The position numbers were made by a program, and so were the translations under genes. A stretch of 64,000 nt of DNA from Candidatus Gastranaerophilales bacterium (GTDB lineage: Bacteria > Cyanobacteriota > Vampirovibrionia > Gastranaerophilales > Gastranaerophilaceae), in assembly GCA_944324425.1 (NCBI GenBank), contig CALUWE010000002.1, forward strand, positions 1 through 64,000, written 5' to 3'. Below, piece by piece: positions 1 through 8,761 of this stretch (its first letter is position 1; each line of letters opens with the position of its first letter). The notes under the pieces were generated by a model. The model was not told the DNA's origin. It ran no database searches and worked only from the letters and a program-made list of their open reading frames with translations.

Positions 1-11
1 GAACAAATCTT

Positions 12-256
12 AGTAAAAATAAGAAGCGGTGCGACTTTGTCGCATAAGCTCTATTTTTACTGATTTGACAGGCGGAATGCGCAAGCCAGAGTGAAGGTTT
101 TGGCGGGTGATGAACCCGACACAAACCGAAACCGTTGATAGCCGCCGTTGCGGAGCCTTTTTAAAAAAGGCGTAGCGAAGCAATTTTAGTAGAAACAAAG
201 GCGGTTGAACTTTGTTCAATAAGCCTTGTTTATACTAATTGCACAGGCGGGAATGC
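12..256. repeat. Two diverged copies of a structured hairpin repeat
   Basis: Two related units lie at 12-80 and 188-256. Each begins with an outer stem (AGTAAAAATA with TATTTTTACT in copy 1; AGTAGAAACA with a matching TTTATACT arm in copy 2). Each has an inner stem around a TTT loop (GCGAC/GTCGC in copy 1, TTGAAC/GTTCAA in copy 2) and ends in a shared CACAGGCGG-AATGC-like tail. The inner-stem bases differ between copies but pairing is kept. The segment between them (81-187) also has short inverted repeats, for example GCCTTTTT/AAAAAAGGC near 155-171. A 69-residue minus-strand reading frame over this region looks accidental. Function unknown. Confidence 0.6.
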
Positions 257-275
257 AAATAAAAAAATAAAAAAT

Positions 276-348
276 TGCGCTTGGCGCGATTCGAACGCGC
301 GACCTATCCCTTAAAAGGGGAGTGCTCTACCTGCTGAGCTACAAGCGC
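276..348 (-). tRNA. tRNA-Lys (anticodon UUU)
   Basis: Read on the minus strand the segment folds as a cloverleaf: acceptor GCGCTTG/CAAGCGC, D arm GCTC/GAGC, anticodon loop CTTTTAA giving anticodon TTT, and T arm GCGCG-TTCGAAT-CGCGC. The length is 73 nt with discriminator A. The 3' CCA is not encoded, since AATTTT follows. The top of the anticodon stem (27-43) looks mispaired as C-U. The anticodon gives lysine (AAA/AAG). Confidence 0.93.
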
Positions 349-378
349 AAATAATTGTTATTTAATTTTCATTTTCTT

Positions 379-467
379 GCATCTCAGCTGGTATCACCCT
401 CCCCTTTGGGAGTGCCCATATTTTGTTGGTTCGGCTGACTGCCTCACCAAGGCTGAGCTACAAGCGC
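379..467 (-). pseudogene. tRNA-like remnant sharing the 5' end of tRNA-Lys
   Basis: The plus-strand 23-mer starting at GCTGAGCTACAAGCG (about 452-474) repeats exactly the 5' part and leader of the neighbouring tRNA-Lys (about 333-355). Beyond the D stem the sequence diverges, although a short GCACTCCC block reappears near 408-415. No complete cloverleaf with a T loop can be formed, so this looks like a partial, decayed tRNA duplication. It could instead be a recombination footprint from a mobile element using the tRNA gene, but no integrase is visible here. Confidence 0.5.
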
Positions 468-604
468 AAATAATATTAATTTTTCAAATTAAAATCGGCT
501 CTTTAACTGCCGACTAGATTAGATTACCAAGAACAAAATTCTACGTCAACAAATTTTTTTAAATAATTAAACAAATAGGACAATTTAAAAATTTTATTTA
601 AGAC

Positions 605-610
605 TATAAT
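605..610 (+). promoter_or_regulatory. -10 box TATAAT, leaderless arrangement
   Basis: TATAAT ends 6 nt before the ATG at 617 and no Shine-Dalgarno is present, so the transcript would start at or next to the start codon. No good -35 hexamer is seen at normal spacing. Confidence 0.55.
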
Positions 611-616
611 TATGGA

Positions 617-1027
617 ATGAAAAAAAATTTGATTAAAATTGTTTTGCTTTTAATATTCTTCATCTGCCCCAAAATGGCATTTGCGGGCGAAGTTGCTCAA
701 TATTTTAATTCATTTTATTACAGTTATCTTTCATTATTAGAGGTTCCAAACAGCGAAAGAAATTTATTAAATTTAATAAAACAAATTTCAGATAACAAAG
801 TTTATGCCCTTGAGGGCAATTTAAAAACTTCTAAAACAAAAGAAGAAATTGAAGCAGCTTTAATTTTAATTGATGAAGAATATTATGATTTAATTGAAAA
901 TATAAATTTTGAATTGGGATACGTAAACCATATTGAATTAGGCCAAGCAAACAACAAAAAACTTGAAAAGGCGCACAAAAGATTTATGCGCCAATTAAAA
1001 AGAAACAATTTAAAGCTTTTAAGATAA
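617..1027 (+). CDS. Small secreted protein of unknown function
   Basis: The 136-residue protein starts with a typical signal peptide (MKKNLIKIVLLLIFFICPKMAFA, predicted cleavage after the AFA near residue 23). The mature part of about 113 residues is charged, probably helical, and rich in Lys, Glu, Asn and Leu. No family motif was recognised. The ATG has no Shine-Dalgarno and follows a TATAAT box, which suggests leaderless expression. The 3' end overlaps the convergent valS gene by 9 bp, so there is no room for a separate terminator. It is probably periplasmic or surface located. Real as a gene because of the coherent signal peptide and the promoter position. Confidence 0.7.
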   Translation: MKKNLIKIVLLLIFFICPKMAFAGEVAQYFNSFYYSYLSLLEVPNSERNLLNLIKQISDNKVYALEGNLKTSKTKEEIEAALILIDEEYYDLIENINFELGYVNHIELGQANNKKLEKAHKRFMRQLKRNNLKLLR

Positions 1028-3625
1028 ATTTTTAATTAAATCTTCAATTGCACCTGCTTCAGCATCAATTTCAGCTATTCTGTCTTTTGTTTTTTGAACA
1101 ACATCAGCTGGAGCACTTTCAACAAATTTTTGATTGTTTATTCTGCCGACTAAAGAAGATTTTTCTTTATTTAATTTATCAAGCTTTTTATTTTGCCTGT
1201 TTATTTCTTCATTTATATCAATAAGCCCAGCTAGAGGAACGATGATTTTTGAATTTTGAACAACAGCGCTTGCCGCTTGTTTATCAACTTCATTTTCATT
1301 TTTGATATATTCGATGTTTTCAACCCTTGCTAAGCGTTTCAAGTAATTTTCAACCATTTTATATAAAGCTTCTTCGCCTTGAATTTTAACATTAACTTTA
1401 ATTGAAGGTGAAATATTAAATTTAGACCTTATATTTCTAATGCTTCTAATTGCATCATAAACGGTTTCCATTGCTTTTGTTTCATTATTGAAAACCAAAT
1501 CTTCCCTGTATGTTGGGTAATCAGATAGCATAATTGCTTTTTTATCTTTTTTAATCGGCATTAATTGCCAAATTTTTTCCGTTAAATGAGGCATAATTGG
1601 GTGTAAAAGCCTTAAAAATTCATCTAAAACATAAGTTAAAACAGCTTCATTTTTTTCAATTTTTGATAATTCGACATACCAATCGCAATAGCAATTCCAG
1701 AAGAAATCATATAAAACCGTTGTAACTTCGCCGATTCTAAAGTTTTCAAGATCATCTTTCACTTCTTTTATTGTTTCATTTAATTTGGTTAAAATCCATT
1801 TGTCTGCGATTGTGAATTTAGAGCTATCCAAAACCGGTTCTTTTTCTTCTAAATTCATTAAAACAAACCTTGAAGCATTCCAAACTTTGTTTGCAAAGTT
1901 TCTGCCGAATTCAAATTTTTCATCGGATAATTTAATGTCTTGCCCGCCATATGTGCAAAGGTTTGCTAATGTAAACCTTACAGCATCACAGCCGTATTTT
2001 TCAATTGATAAAACAGGGTCAATTGTGTTGCCTTTTGATTTTGACATTTTTTGCCCAAATTCATCTCTGATAAGACCATGGATGTAAACCGTTTTAAACG
2101 GGGGAACTTTTGTAAATTCAAGCCCCATGGTAATCATTCTTGCAACCCAGAAGAAAATAATATCAAACCCTGTAACTAAAGTTGATGTAGGGTAGAATTT
2201 TTTAAAGTCGTCTGAATCAATATCGGGCCAGCCCATTGTTTCAAAAGGCCATAAGCCGCTTGAAAACCAAGTGTCAAGAACATCTGTTTCTTGAGTATAG
2301 TTATTAGGGTCAGGGTTTTCAAGTGCAACCACTATTTCACCTGTTTTATTGTTGTGATATGCAGGAATTTGATGCCCCCACCAAAGTTGCCTTGAAATGC
2401 ACCAGTCGCGAATGTTTTCCATCCACATCAAATAGTTCTTTTCCCAGCGTTTCGGAATAAATTGAATTGAACCGTCTTTAACTTTTTCAATGGCAGCTTT
2501 TGCAAGCGGTTCCATTTTTACAAACCATTGTTCAGATAACAAAGGTTCAATTGTTGTGTTGCACCTTTGGCATTTGCCCACATTATGTTCGTGGTCATCA
2601 ATTTTAACAAGAACCTCATGCGCTTTTAGCATTCTTATGGTTCTTTCTCTTGCTTCATATCTGTCAAGGCCGTGGAGTTCAGGGTGAACTTCGCTTCTTG
2701 CAATCATTTTGCCTTGTTCGTCAATAACTTTTATGAAAGGCAAATTGTGGCGTTTGCCAACTTCAAAGTCATTTGGGTCATGGGCAGGTGTAATTTTTAG
2801 AGCACCTGTTCCAAAAGATTTATCAACGTATTCATCTGCAATAATTGGAATTTCACGCCCGGTTAGGGGAATTACACAAGTTTTTCCGATTAAATCTTTA
2901 TATTTGTAATCATTAGGGTTAACTGCAACTGCAACATCGCCAAACATTGTTTCAGGCCTTGTTGTTGCAATAACAATAGCGCCCATTTCATCTTTTATGG
3001 GGTATGAAATTTCCCACAAGTGCCCTTGTTCCGTTTCATATTCCGTTTCAATATCTGATATTGCGGATTGACACCTTGGACACCAGTTAACTATATATGA
3101 ACCTTTATAAATTAAACCTTTATTATAAAGGTCGACAAAAACTTTTTTAACTGCCTTAGAACAGCCTTCATCCAAAGTAAACCTTGCACGTGAAAGGTCA
3201 AATGAAGCACCCAATGTTTTAAATTGGCCTAAAATTCTTGATTTATGTTTGTTTGCCCAATCCCAAGTAATTTTAAGAAATTCTTCTCTTCCTATGTCAT
3301 GGCGGGTTTTATTTTCTTTTGCAAGTTCTTTTTCAACAACATTTTGTGTTGCAATACCCGCATGGTCGCACCCTGGCAGCCAAAGGGCTTCAAAACCGTT
3401 CATTCTTTTATATCTTGTTAAAATATCCTGCAATGTGCCATCTAGTGCATGGCCCATATGTAAAATGCCTGTAACGTTCGGCGGCGGAATAACTATTGAA
3501 TAAGGGGGTTTTTTGCTTTTATTGTCAGCTTTAAAAAATTCATTATCTTCCCAAAATTTATAAATCTCATTTTCAACTTCTCTTGCATTATAAGTGGTTG
3601 AAAGGTTTTCAATAGTTTCTGTCAT
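1019..3625 (-). CDS. valS: Valyl-tRNA synthetase
   Basis: Class I aminoacyl-tRNA synthetase that charges tRNA-Val in the cytoplasm. The protein (868 residues from the chosen start) has the HIGH-type signature in PPNVTGILHMGHAL (HMGH near residue 56), the KMSKS signature in GQKMSKSKGN, an editing domain between them, and an anticodon-binding domain. It ends in the coiled-coil tail typical of ValRS (EEINRQNKKLDKLNKEK). Length fits the family. An upstream in-frame ATG at 3664 would add 13 Lys-rich residues, but the ATG at 3625 follows a purine-rich AAGAAAGAAAAAGAAA stretch and matches the usual N-terminus. The gene is divergent from the TolC-like gene and overlaps the small secreted-protein gene tail to tail. 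Confidence 0.96.
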   Translation of the reverse strand: MTETIENLSTTYNAREVENEIYKFWEDNEFFKADNKSKKPPYSIVIPPPNVTGILHMGHALDGTLQDILTRYKRMNGFEALWLPGCDHAGIATQNVVEKELAKENKTRHDIGREEFLKITWDWANKHKSRILGQFKTLGASFDLSRARFTLDEGCSKAVKKVFVDLYNKGLIYKGSYIVNWCPRCQSAISDIETEYETEQGHLWEISYPIKDEMGAIVIATTRPETMFGDVAVAVNPNDYKYKDLIGKTCVIPLTGREIPIIADEYVDKSFGTGALKITPAHDPNDFEVGKRHNLPFIKVIDEQGKMIARSEVHPELHGLDRYEARERTIRMLKAHEVLVKIDDHEHNVGKCQRCNTTIEPLLSEQWFVKMEPLAKAAIEKVKDGSIQFIPKRWEKNYLMWMENIRDWCISRQLWWGHQIPAYHNNKTGEIVVALENPDPNNYTQETDVLDTWFSSGLWPFETMGWPDIDSDDFKKFYPTSTLVTGFDIIFFWVARMITMGLEFTKVPPFKTVYIHGLIRDEFGQKMSKSKGNTIDPVLSIEKYGCDAVRFTLANLCTYGGQDIKLSDEKFEFGRNFANKVWNASRFVLMNLEEKEPVLDSSKFTIADKWILTKLNETIKEVKDDLENFRIGEVTTVLYDFFWNCYCDWYVELSKIEKNEAVLTYVLDEFLRLLHPIMPHLTEKIWQLMPIKKDKKAIMLSDYPTYREDLVFNNETKAMETVYDAIRSIRNIRSKFNISPSIKVNVKIQGEEALYKMVENYLKRLARVENIEYIKNENEVDKQAASAVVQNSKIIVPLAGLIDINEEINRQNKKLDKLNKEKSSLVGRINNQKFVESAPADVVQKTKDRIAEIDAEAGAIEDLIKNLS

Positions 3626-3740
3626 TTTCTTTTTCTTTCTTAATTTAATGTTTTTGAAATTCAAAAAAATAATAACATAAAAGCATTAGCCCATAAAGTG
3701 TATTATTTTTTCTTTAAAATTTGAGTATTTTTTATAAGCT

Positions 3741-5177
3741 ATGAAAAATGGGATAATTATAACCTTATTTTTAATATTTTGTTTTATTTCCCCTTCAAAT
3801 GCGGGCATATATGATTTCACAGACACGGAATTTGAAAAAAGTTTTAGCGATTATTATAAAAATGTAAATAAAGAAGTTCAACTTGAATATGAAATTGCAA
3901 AATTTTTGGAACAAAAACAAACGCCAATAAGCCTTGATGAATGCTTAGATGTTGCAATGCAAAATAATTACGGCATTAAAACAAAATTTGAAACTTATAA
4001 AAGTTCTGAATATATTCATAAAAATGCCTTGTCAAAGTTTTTGCCGGAACTTTCTTATTCTTGGTATTCAATTTATTATAACGGGCAGGTTTTAGTAGGA
4101 TCAGCCTTAGTAGACAGATTCAACGAAACAGCATTATCATCCATTATGCTTGTAAGGCACAATTTAACAGAAGGCGGCAAACAAATTTTTGAAGCCAAGG
4201 TTGCAAAATATAATAAATATGAACAAAAAGAAAAACTCAATTTTACAAAAGAAGAAACCCTGAAATTTACTTCAATTTATTATTGGCAGCTTTTGCAAGC
4301 AAAAATTAACATTGAAATTCATATAAAAAATTTATATGAAAGAATTGCACAATTAAAATTAACGGAAAACTTGGAAACTGCAGGGCTTGGAACAAAGTTT
4401 GATGTTATAAGGCAAAAAAGCGAAGTTGCAAGCGCAAAAAGAAGCCTTGTTGAAGCTATGAACGAATTCAGGCTAAGACAGGCAAAATTAGCAAATATTA
4501 TGGGAATTGAAGTTGAAACAACATTATACCCCATAGAAAAAGATGTTGAACCTAATAAATTAATAGATGAAAATTTAACTGTTGATGAACTTTATAAAGT
4601 TGCAAGCGAGAACAGAAAAGATATAAAAGCAATTAAAAATAAAATTTTAGCAATGAAAAATGAAAGAAGGACAATTTACACGGAATTTTCGCCAAAACCA
4701 AGGCTTTTTTATCAATTTCAAAATCAAGGTACCGCAAGGGCAGGTTTGGGTGAAGCTAATGTTTTGGGGCTTTATGTAGATGTTTCTTTAGGGCAGAATT
4801 TAGGGGTTGGAACAATTACAAGGGCAAAAGCAAAAACCCATGAGATAAATTCTATTGAATATGACCTAACAAACAAATTAAGAAATATAAAAGAAGAGCT
4901 TTTAGACTCATACTACAATTCAAAACTTCTTTTAAAAAGAATTGAATTAACGGATGAGCAGGTTGATTATGCAACTCAATCCGTTACTCTGGCCGAAATG
5001 AGGCTGGATGCCGGAACTGGAATTTTAATTGATGTTATTCAAGCCCAAAGCCAAAAAACAGTTGCAAGAATTGAACACCTTCAAGCCGTTATAGATTACA
5101 ACATCAACCAAGTTGAACTCTTGTTTGATGAAGGGATTATTGATATGGATAAAATTCTTGCAAATTATAAACCTTAA
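3741..5177 (+). CDS. TolC-family outer membrane protein
   Basis: The 478-residue protein starts with a signal peptide (cleavage around SNA-GIY, residue 21). It then shows the duplicated alpha-helical and beta-strand pattern of outer membrane efflux proteins: a first repeat beginning near ISLDECLDVAMQNNYG and a second ending with TLAEMRLDAGTGILIDVIQAQSQ, a motif typical of the family. The family forms trimeric outer-membrane ducts for type I secretion or drug efflux. No inner-membrane pump or membrane-fusion partner is adjacent; the next gene is nagZ, 39 bp on and same strand. No clear Shine-Dalgarno precedes the ATG; a TAAAAT box lies at 3714-3719. Substrate cannot be inferred. Confidence 0.85.
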   Translation: MKNGIIITLFLIFCFISPSNAGIYDFTDTEFEKSFSDYYKNVNKEVQLEYEIAKFLEQKQTPISLDECLDVAMQNNYGIKTKFETYKSSEYIHKNALSKFLPELSYSWYSIYYNGQVLVGSALVDRFNETALSSIMLVRHNLTEGGKQIFEAKVAKYNKYEQKEKLNFTKEETLKFTSIYYWQLLQAKINIEIHIKNLYERIAQLKLTENLETAGLGTKFDVIRQKSEVASAKRSLVEAMNEFRLRQAKLANIMGIEVETTLYPIEKDVEPNKLIDENLTVDELYKVASENRKDIKAIKNKILAMKNERRTIYTEFSPKPRLFYQFQNQGTARAGLGEANVLGLYVDVSLGQNLGVGTITRAKAKTHEINSIEYDLTNKLRNIKEELLDSYYNSKLLLKRIELTDEQVDYATQSVTLAEMRLDAGTGILIDVIQAQSQKTVARIEHLQAVIDYNINQVELLFDEGIIDMDKILANYKP

Positions 5178-5216
5178 TTTTTATGCTAAAATGGTTTCAA
5201 CTTGGGAGTTTATTTT

Positions 5217-6290
5217 ATGAAAAAATTTTTAGCTATATTGTTTGGTCTGCTGCTTTTTGCTTTTAATAACGTCTCATTTGCCGCCGATGTGGATGAGATG
5301 GTAGGGCAGATGATAATATTGGGGTTTAATGGAAACACAGTTAAATCAAAAGGCTTTAAAACGGTATTGGAACAGGTTGAAAAAGGTGAAATAGGCGGGG
5401 TTATTTTCTTTGAAGATAACATTAAAAATAAAGAAGAATTTTTAAAAATGACAACCGCCCTTAAAAATTCAAAAGCAAAATATAAACCCTTTATTGCAAT
5501 TGATATGGAAGGCGGAAGTGTTTTAAGAATGAATGAAAATAACGGGTTTAAAAATTTTAAATCCGCAAAAGAAGTTTCAAAATTAACAACAAAAGAAGCA
5601 TACAAAGAATATTCGGATATGGCGGATGAATTAGCAAAAATGAATATAAACCTTAATTTTGCCCCTTGTGTTGATTTAGCAATTAACAAAGATTCAATAA
5701 TTGAAACAAAAGAAAGAAGCTATTCAAAAGACCCCAAAATTGTTGCAGACTATGCAAAAGAATTTATAAAAGCTTTTGATGATAAAAAAATTGCAACCTC
5801 AATTAAACATTTCCCGGGGCATGGTTCCCCAACGGGTGATACACATTTAGGGTTTGTTGATACAACAAATACATATAAAGATGAAGAATTAATTCCTTAT
5901 ATGGAACTTGCCAATTTGAAGCCCACTCAAACCGTTATGGTTTCACACCTATATAATAAAAATATAGATGCAAGATTCCCTGCAAGTCTTTCATATAACA
6001 CAATTGAAAAAATGTTAAAAATACAAACCGATTTTAAGGGCGTAATTGTAACAGATGACCTTGATATGGGTGCCATTAAGAAAAACTATGAACTGTATGA
6101 AATTGTAACCTTGGGAATAAATGCAGGTGAAAACATCCTTTTATTTTCAAATAGAGCAAACAATGACGATAAACTGGCCAAAAAAATTAATTTAATTGTC
6201 AAAAACGGACTTATTGAAGGCACAATTTTGCCATCCAATATTTTGGAATCATATAAAAAAATAATTAAATTAAAGAAAGAAATTATTTAA
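5217..6290 (+). CDS. nagZ: Glycoside hydrolase family 3 beta-N-acetylhexosaminidase (NagZ-like), exported
   Basis: GH3 enzyme expected to remove beta-linked N-acetylglucosamine from peptidoglycan fragments. The 357-residue protein has the family motif KHFPGHGSPTGDTH, which carries the catalytic Asp-His dyad loop, and VTDDLDMGAI, with the nucleophile Asp. Unlike the cytoplasmic NagZ of E. coli it begins with a signal peptide (about 22 residues, ending VSFAA), so it probably acts in the periplasm or at the surface. The ATG at 5217 is preceded by GGGAG at 8 nt, so a TTG at 5202 is rejected. A TGCTAAAAT extended -10 lies at 5184-5192. The 3' end overlaps the convergent gene by 8 bp. Confidence 0.88.
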   Translation: MKKFLAILFGLLLFAFNNVSFAADVDEMVGQMIILGFNGNTVKSKGFKTVLEQVEKGEIGGVIFFEDNIKNKEEFLKMTTALKNSKAKYKPFIAIDMEGGSVLRMNENNGFKNFKSAKEVSKLTTKEAYKEYSDMADELAKMNINLNFAPCVDLAINKDSIIETKERSYSKDPKIVADYAKEFIKAFDDKKIATSIKHFPGHGSPTGDTHLGFVDTTNTYKDEELIPYMELANLKPTQTVMVSHLYNKNIDARFPASLSYNTIEKMLKIQTDFKGVIVTDDLDMGAIKKNYELYEIVTLGINAGENILLFSNRANNDDKLAKKINLIVKNGLIEGTILPSNILESYKKIIKLKKEII

Positions 6291-7971
6291 ATAAAACGCT
6301 TTTATTAACAATTCCCATTTGAATTAAGGCTTGCACTATACCCAACATAGTAAAATCTTTTTCTCTTGGGGCTTTTTCGGTCATTAAATCATATGCTCTT
6401 TCAATACTTTTGTCTATTTTTTTAGCGGAAGCCAAGTCATCATTTGCAACGCAAATATTCATCATCATTGAATAAATATCCGTTAGTTCATCTATTCCTA
6501 TCGGGGTATGCTGCTGCCATTTTTTAGCGACGGTATCTTGCCAATGAACCGTCATTTCTGCAAATGCAGGGTATTTATCCATATTTTTTACTTTTTCTTC
6601 CGCAAGCTCTTTTATTGCTATTGCAAAACCAATGTCTAAAACATCCGCAAGGGTGTCTTGTTCTTTCGGGTTAGCTTCAAAATAGTCATCTATCAATTTG
6701 CCCGTTTTTTTCATTTCAATTGAACCCGCGGGAGTTCTTAAATTCGGATTATCCCTTAGTTCTCTTATATCGGGAATTACGCTTGTCGGTATATTTGCAA
6801 AATTGCCGTCATTCGGAGCAACAACTCTTCCGATTTTTTCCTGCATTTTTTTTGGAATTAAATTGGTAACATAAAATGGTTCATATATTAATCCCATTTC
6901 ATCAAGCTCTTTTTGTCTTTTCCAAGAAGATTTCATGCAGGTTGAAAATTTATCTTTTGCCCACTTGTTTTTATCCCAAAATGCTTTTAATTTCGCTTTT
7001 GTTTCTTTGTTTTGATTAAAAACATTGCTTAATTCTTCATCGCTTACGGACCTTTTCATAAATCTGGACAAAGCTTTTTTAACGGGCTTTGCATCTCTTT
7101 CGCCCCAAGCTCTATATAACACCTGCGAAAATTTTATTTTTTCTTCGGGGTGTTTTTCATAAAATTCTTTTTGTCTTTCAGACATTTCAAGAACTTTTTC
7201 AGGGTGTTCAGAATAATGTTTAATTAACCCTCTTGAAATATTTTCTCTGTGCTCAGGCGTCAAAGGGCCTCTTGGAATATAAACGCCTTCATTTCTTATA
7301 ACCCTTTCTCTGTGTTGTCCTTTTAATCTTTCGGACATTTCTGAGGTAAAACGTTCGTTATATTCTTTATCCGAAAGCTTTAAATAATGTCCGTATGTTT
7401 TATCAACTCTCGGTATATTTAATTTTGCCAAAACTTTGTTCACATTTCTTCCGACGAATTGGTTTTTAAGGTCATTTAATGAAAATCCGTCGCCCCAATA
7501 CATCTGCAACAATTGCACCGCAACATCTTGGTCTTTATCAAAATAGGGAATATTTCCCCTTTTAACATCATCTATAAAAGAGCCTGCTTTATATTCAATT
7601 TCGCTGTCAGATAAAACCCCTTCAAATTCAGGGTACATTTCTTTAATTTCATCCAAATTATCAAGATAATTGAGCCCGTCATATTTTTCTCTGTGAACAT
7701 CAATTAAAGTTTTATCATCGGGGTTTCCTTCTTTAATTATTTGTCCGGCTTCTTCTTTAATATCGGGGGGAAAGCTTCCGAATTGTTCAATTTGTTTTAC
7801 CGTTTGTTCCAAATTAAGGCTCTTGCCGCCCGTGAATGCAAGCATATAACTTGCATTAACCAGCGGTAATTTTTCAGAATTGCCGTTTTCAAAATTTTTA
7901 TTAATTTGACTGTTGTTTTTTGATATTTTATTAAAAGAATTATAACTGCAGCCTATCGGGGTTATTTTCAT
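6283..7971 (-). CDS. Lineage-specific protein with NUMOD3-like segment and SFxG-type N-terminus
   Basis: The 562-residue protein is not recognised as a whole. It begins with an Asn- and Ser-rich stretch ending in LAFTGGK (residues 44-50), which resembles the N-termini of five other proteins in this window. Roughly residues 230-290 contain PRGPLTPEHRENISRGL followed by repeated SE-(R/H)-x-K-type helices, reminiscent of the NUMOD3 DNA-binding motif found beside homing nucleases. No nuclease motif was found. The rest is helical and charged, with no signal peptide and no membrane segment. The start is the ATG at 7971, preceded by AAGGAG at about 10 nt; an upstream extension of 10 codons lacks a binding site. 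Its function is unknown. Confidence 0.75.
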   Translation of the reverse strand: MKITPIGCSYNSFNKISKNNSQINKNFENGNSEKLPLVNASYMLAFTGGKSLNLEQTVKQIEQFGSFPPDIKEEAGQIIKEGNPDDKTLIDVHREKYDGLNYLDNLDEIKEMYPEFEGVLSDSEIEYKAGSFIDDVKRGNIPYFDKDQDVAVQLLQMYWGDGFSLNDLKNQFVGRNVNKVLAKLNIPRVDKTYGHYLKLSDKEYNERFTSEMSERLKGQHRERVIRNEGVYIPRGPLTPEHRENISRGLIKHYSEHPEKVLEMSERQKEFYEKHPEEKIKFSQVLYRAWGERDAKPVKKALSRFMKRSVSDEELSNVFNQNKETKAKLKAFWDKNKWAKDKFSTCMKSSWKRQKELDEMGLIYEPFYVTNLIPKKMQEKIGRVVAPNDGNFANIPTSVIPDIRELRDNPNLRTPAGSIEMKKTGKLIDDYFEANPKEQDTLADVLDIGFAIAIKELAEEKVKNMDKYPAFAEMTVHWQDTVAKKWQQHTPIGIDELTDIYSMMMNICVANDDLASAKKIDKSIERAYDLMTEKAPREKDFTMLGIVQALIQMGIVNKSVLFK

Positions 7972-8023
7972 GGTTGTTTTTGCTCCTTGACAGAAATACA
8001 AAACAAATAAAAAAATAAAATTG

Positions 8024-8067
8024 CCAAAAAATAACCCCCTTTAACATTATTTTGTCTTAGGGGGTTT
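8024..8067 (-). terminator. Rho-independent terminator after the 189-residue gene
   Basis: On the minus strand AACCCCC (8066-8060) pairs with GGGGGTT (8039-8033), and a T-rich run follows (ATTTTTT). It closes the 8085-8654 transcript. Confidence 0.8.
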
Positions 8068-8084
8068 TTATTTATGACATTTTA

Positions 8085-8654
8085 TTATTTCTTTTTGGGA
8101 TCTCTTACATCAGAGTTATCAATAACGCCGTCTAATGACGCTATCATTCTTTTTCCTTCATCTGTTCTTTCATCATATGCGTATCTTGCAAGCGCTTTTG
8201 TTTCATCTTTTGTTAATAAGGGGTTATTCCAGTTTGTTGCAAGAACCGATTGAGCCGCACCTCTGATTGGATTTCTTGCAGATGAATGCATTTTATCTAA
8301 ATAAGACCTTGTTGTAAGCATTTGTTTAATAAATCTTGCATTTGAAAAACCGTTTTTGGTTGCGCCGCAATCAACAATCGTTTGTGCAACCTCATCAACG
8401 GCAGCTTGGTCTGCTTCTTTTTTGGCAGGTATCATTGATTCCATATATCTTGCAAAGGGTGCTTTTGAAAAAAATGATTTTTTATTAAAAAATGAAGCGT
8501 CTTGAAATTCGGTTGGGTCTGAAAACGGTGTATAAACATCTTCGTGAGATTTTGCATAGCGCATACCTTCATTTGTAAATTTTGCCATACCGAAGCTTAC
8601 ATTATTATTATTATTTACAGAGGCAAATTTAATTGGTGAAATTGATAAGCCCAT
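8085..8654 (-). CDS. Small lineage-specific protein with NNNNNVSFG N-terminus
   Basis: The 189-residue protein has no recognised family. Its N-terminus reads MGLSISPIKFASV, then five Asn, then VSFGMAK (19-25). This fits the Asn-rich [VL]-S-F-x-G pattern shared by several proteins here. The remainder is soluble, mixed alpha and charged, without a signal peptide or membrane segment. The chosen ATG at 8654 has AAAGGA about 7 nt upstream; an in-frame ATG at 8693 would add 13 Lys-rich residues without a binding site. It shares orientation with the following 562-residue gene but a terminator lies between them. Function not assignable. Confidence 0.7.
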   Translation of the reverse strand: MGLSISPIKFASVNNNNNVSFGMAKFTNEGMRYAKSHEDVYTPFSDPTEFQDASFFNKKSFFSKAPFARYMESMIPAKKEADQAAVDEVAQTIVDCGATKNGFSNARFIKQMLTTRSYLDKMHSSARNPIRGAAQSVLATNWNNPLLTKDETKALARYAYDERTDEGKRMIASLDGVIDNSDVRDPKKK

Positions 8655-8747
8655 TCTTTTTCCTTTCTCAGTTTTAAAATTGCATTTGTTCAAAAACCCG
8701 TAAAAAAAATTTTTGAACCTTTTTATTTTACCTTCAATATAAAAAAT

Positions 8748-8755
8748 GTTAAAAT
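8748..8755 (+). promoter_or_regulatory. -10 box TAAAAT ahead of the histidine kinase, leaderless arrangement
   Basis: TAAAAT (8750-8755), preceded by TG-T at 8747-8749 as an extended -10, ends 6 nt before the ATG at 8762. No Shine-Dalgarno is present. Confidence 0.5.
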
Positions 8756-8761
8756 CGGTTT

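Noticed and set aside
10-219. 69-residue minus-strand reading frame across the left repeats
   Set aside because: It overlaps two structured repeats, is Arg-rich without a domain or signal peptide, and has no binding site; the frame is a by-product of the repeat.
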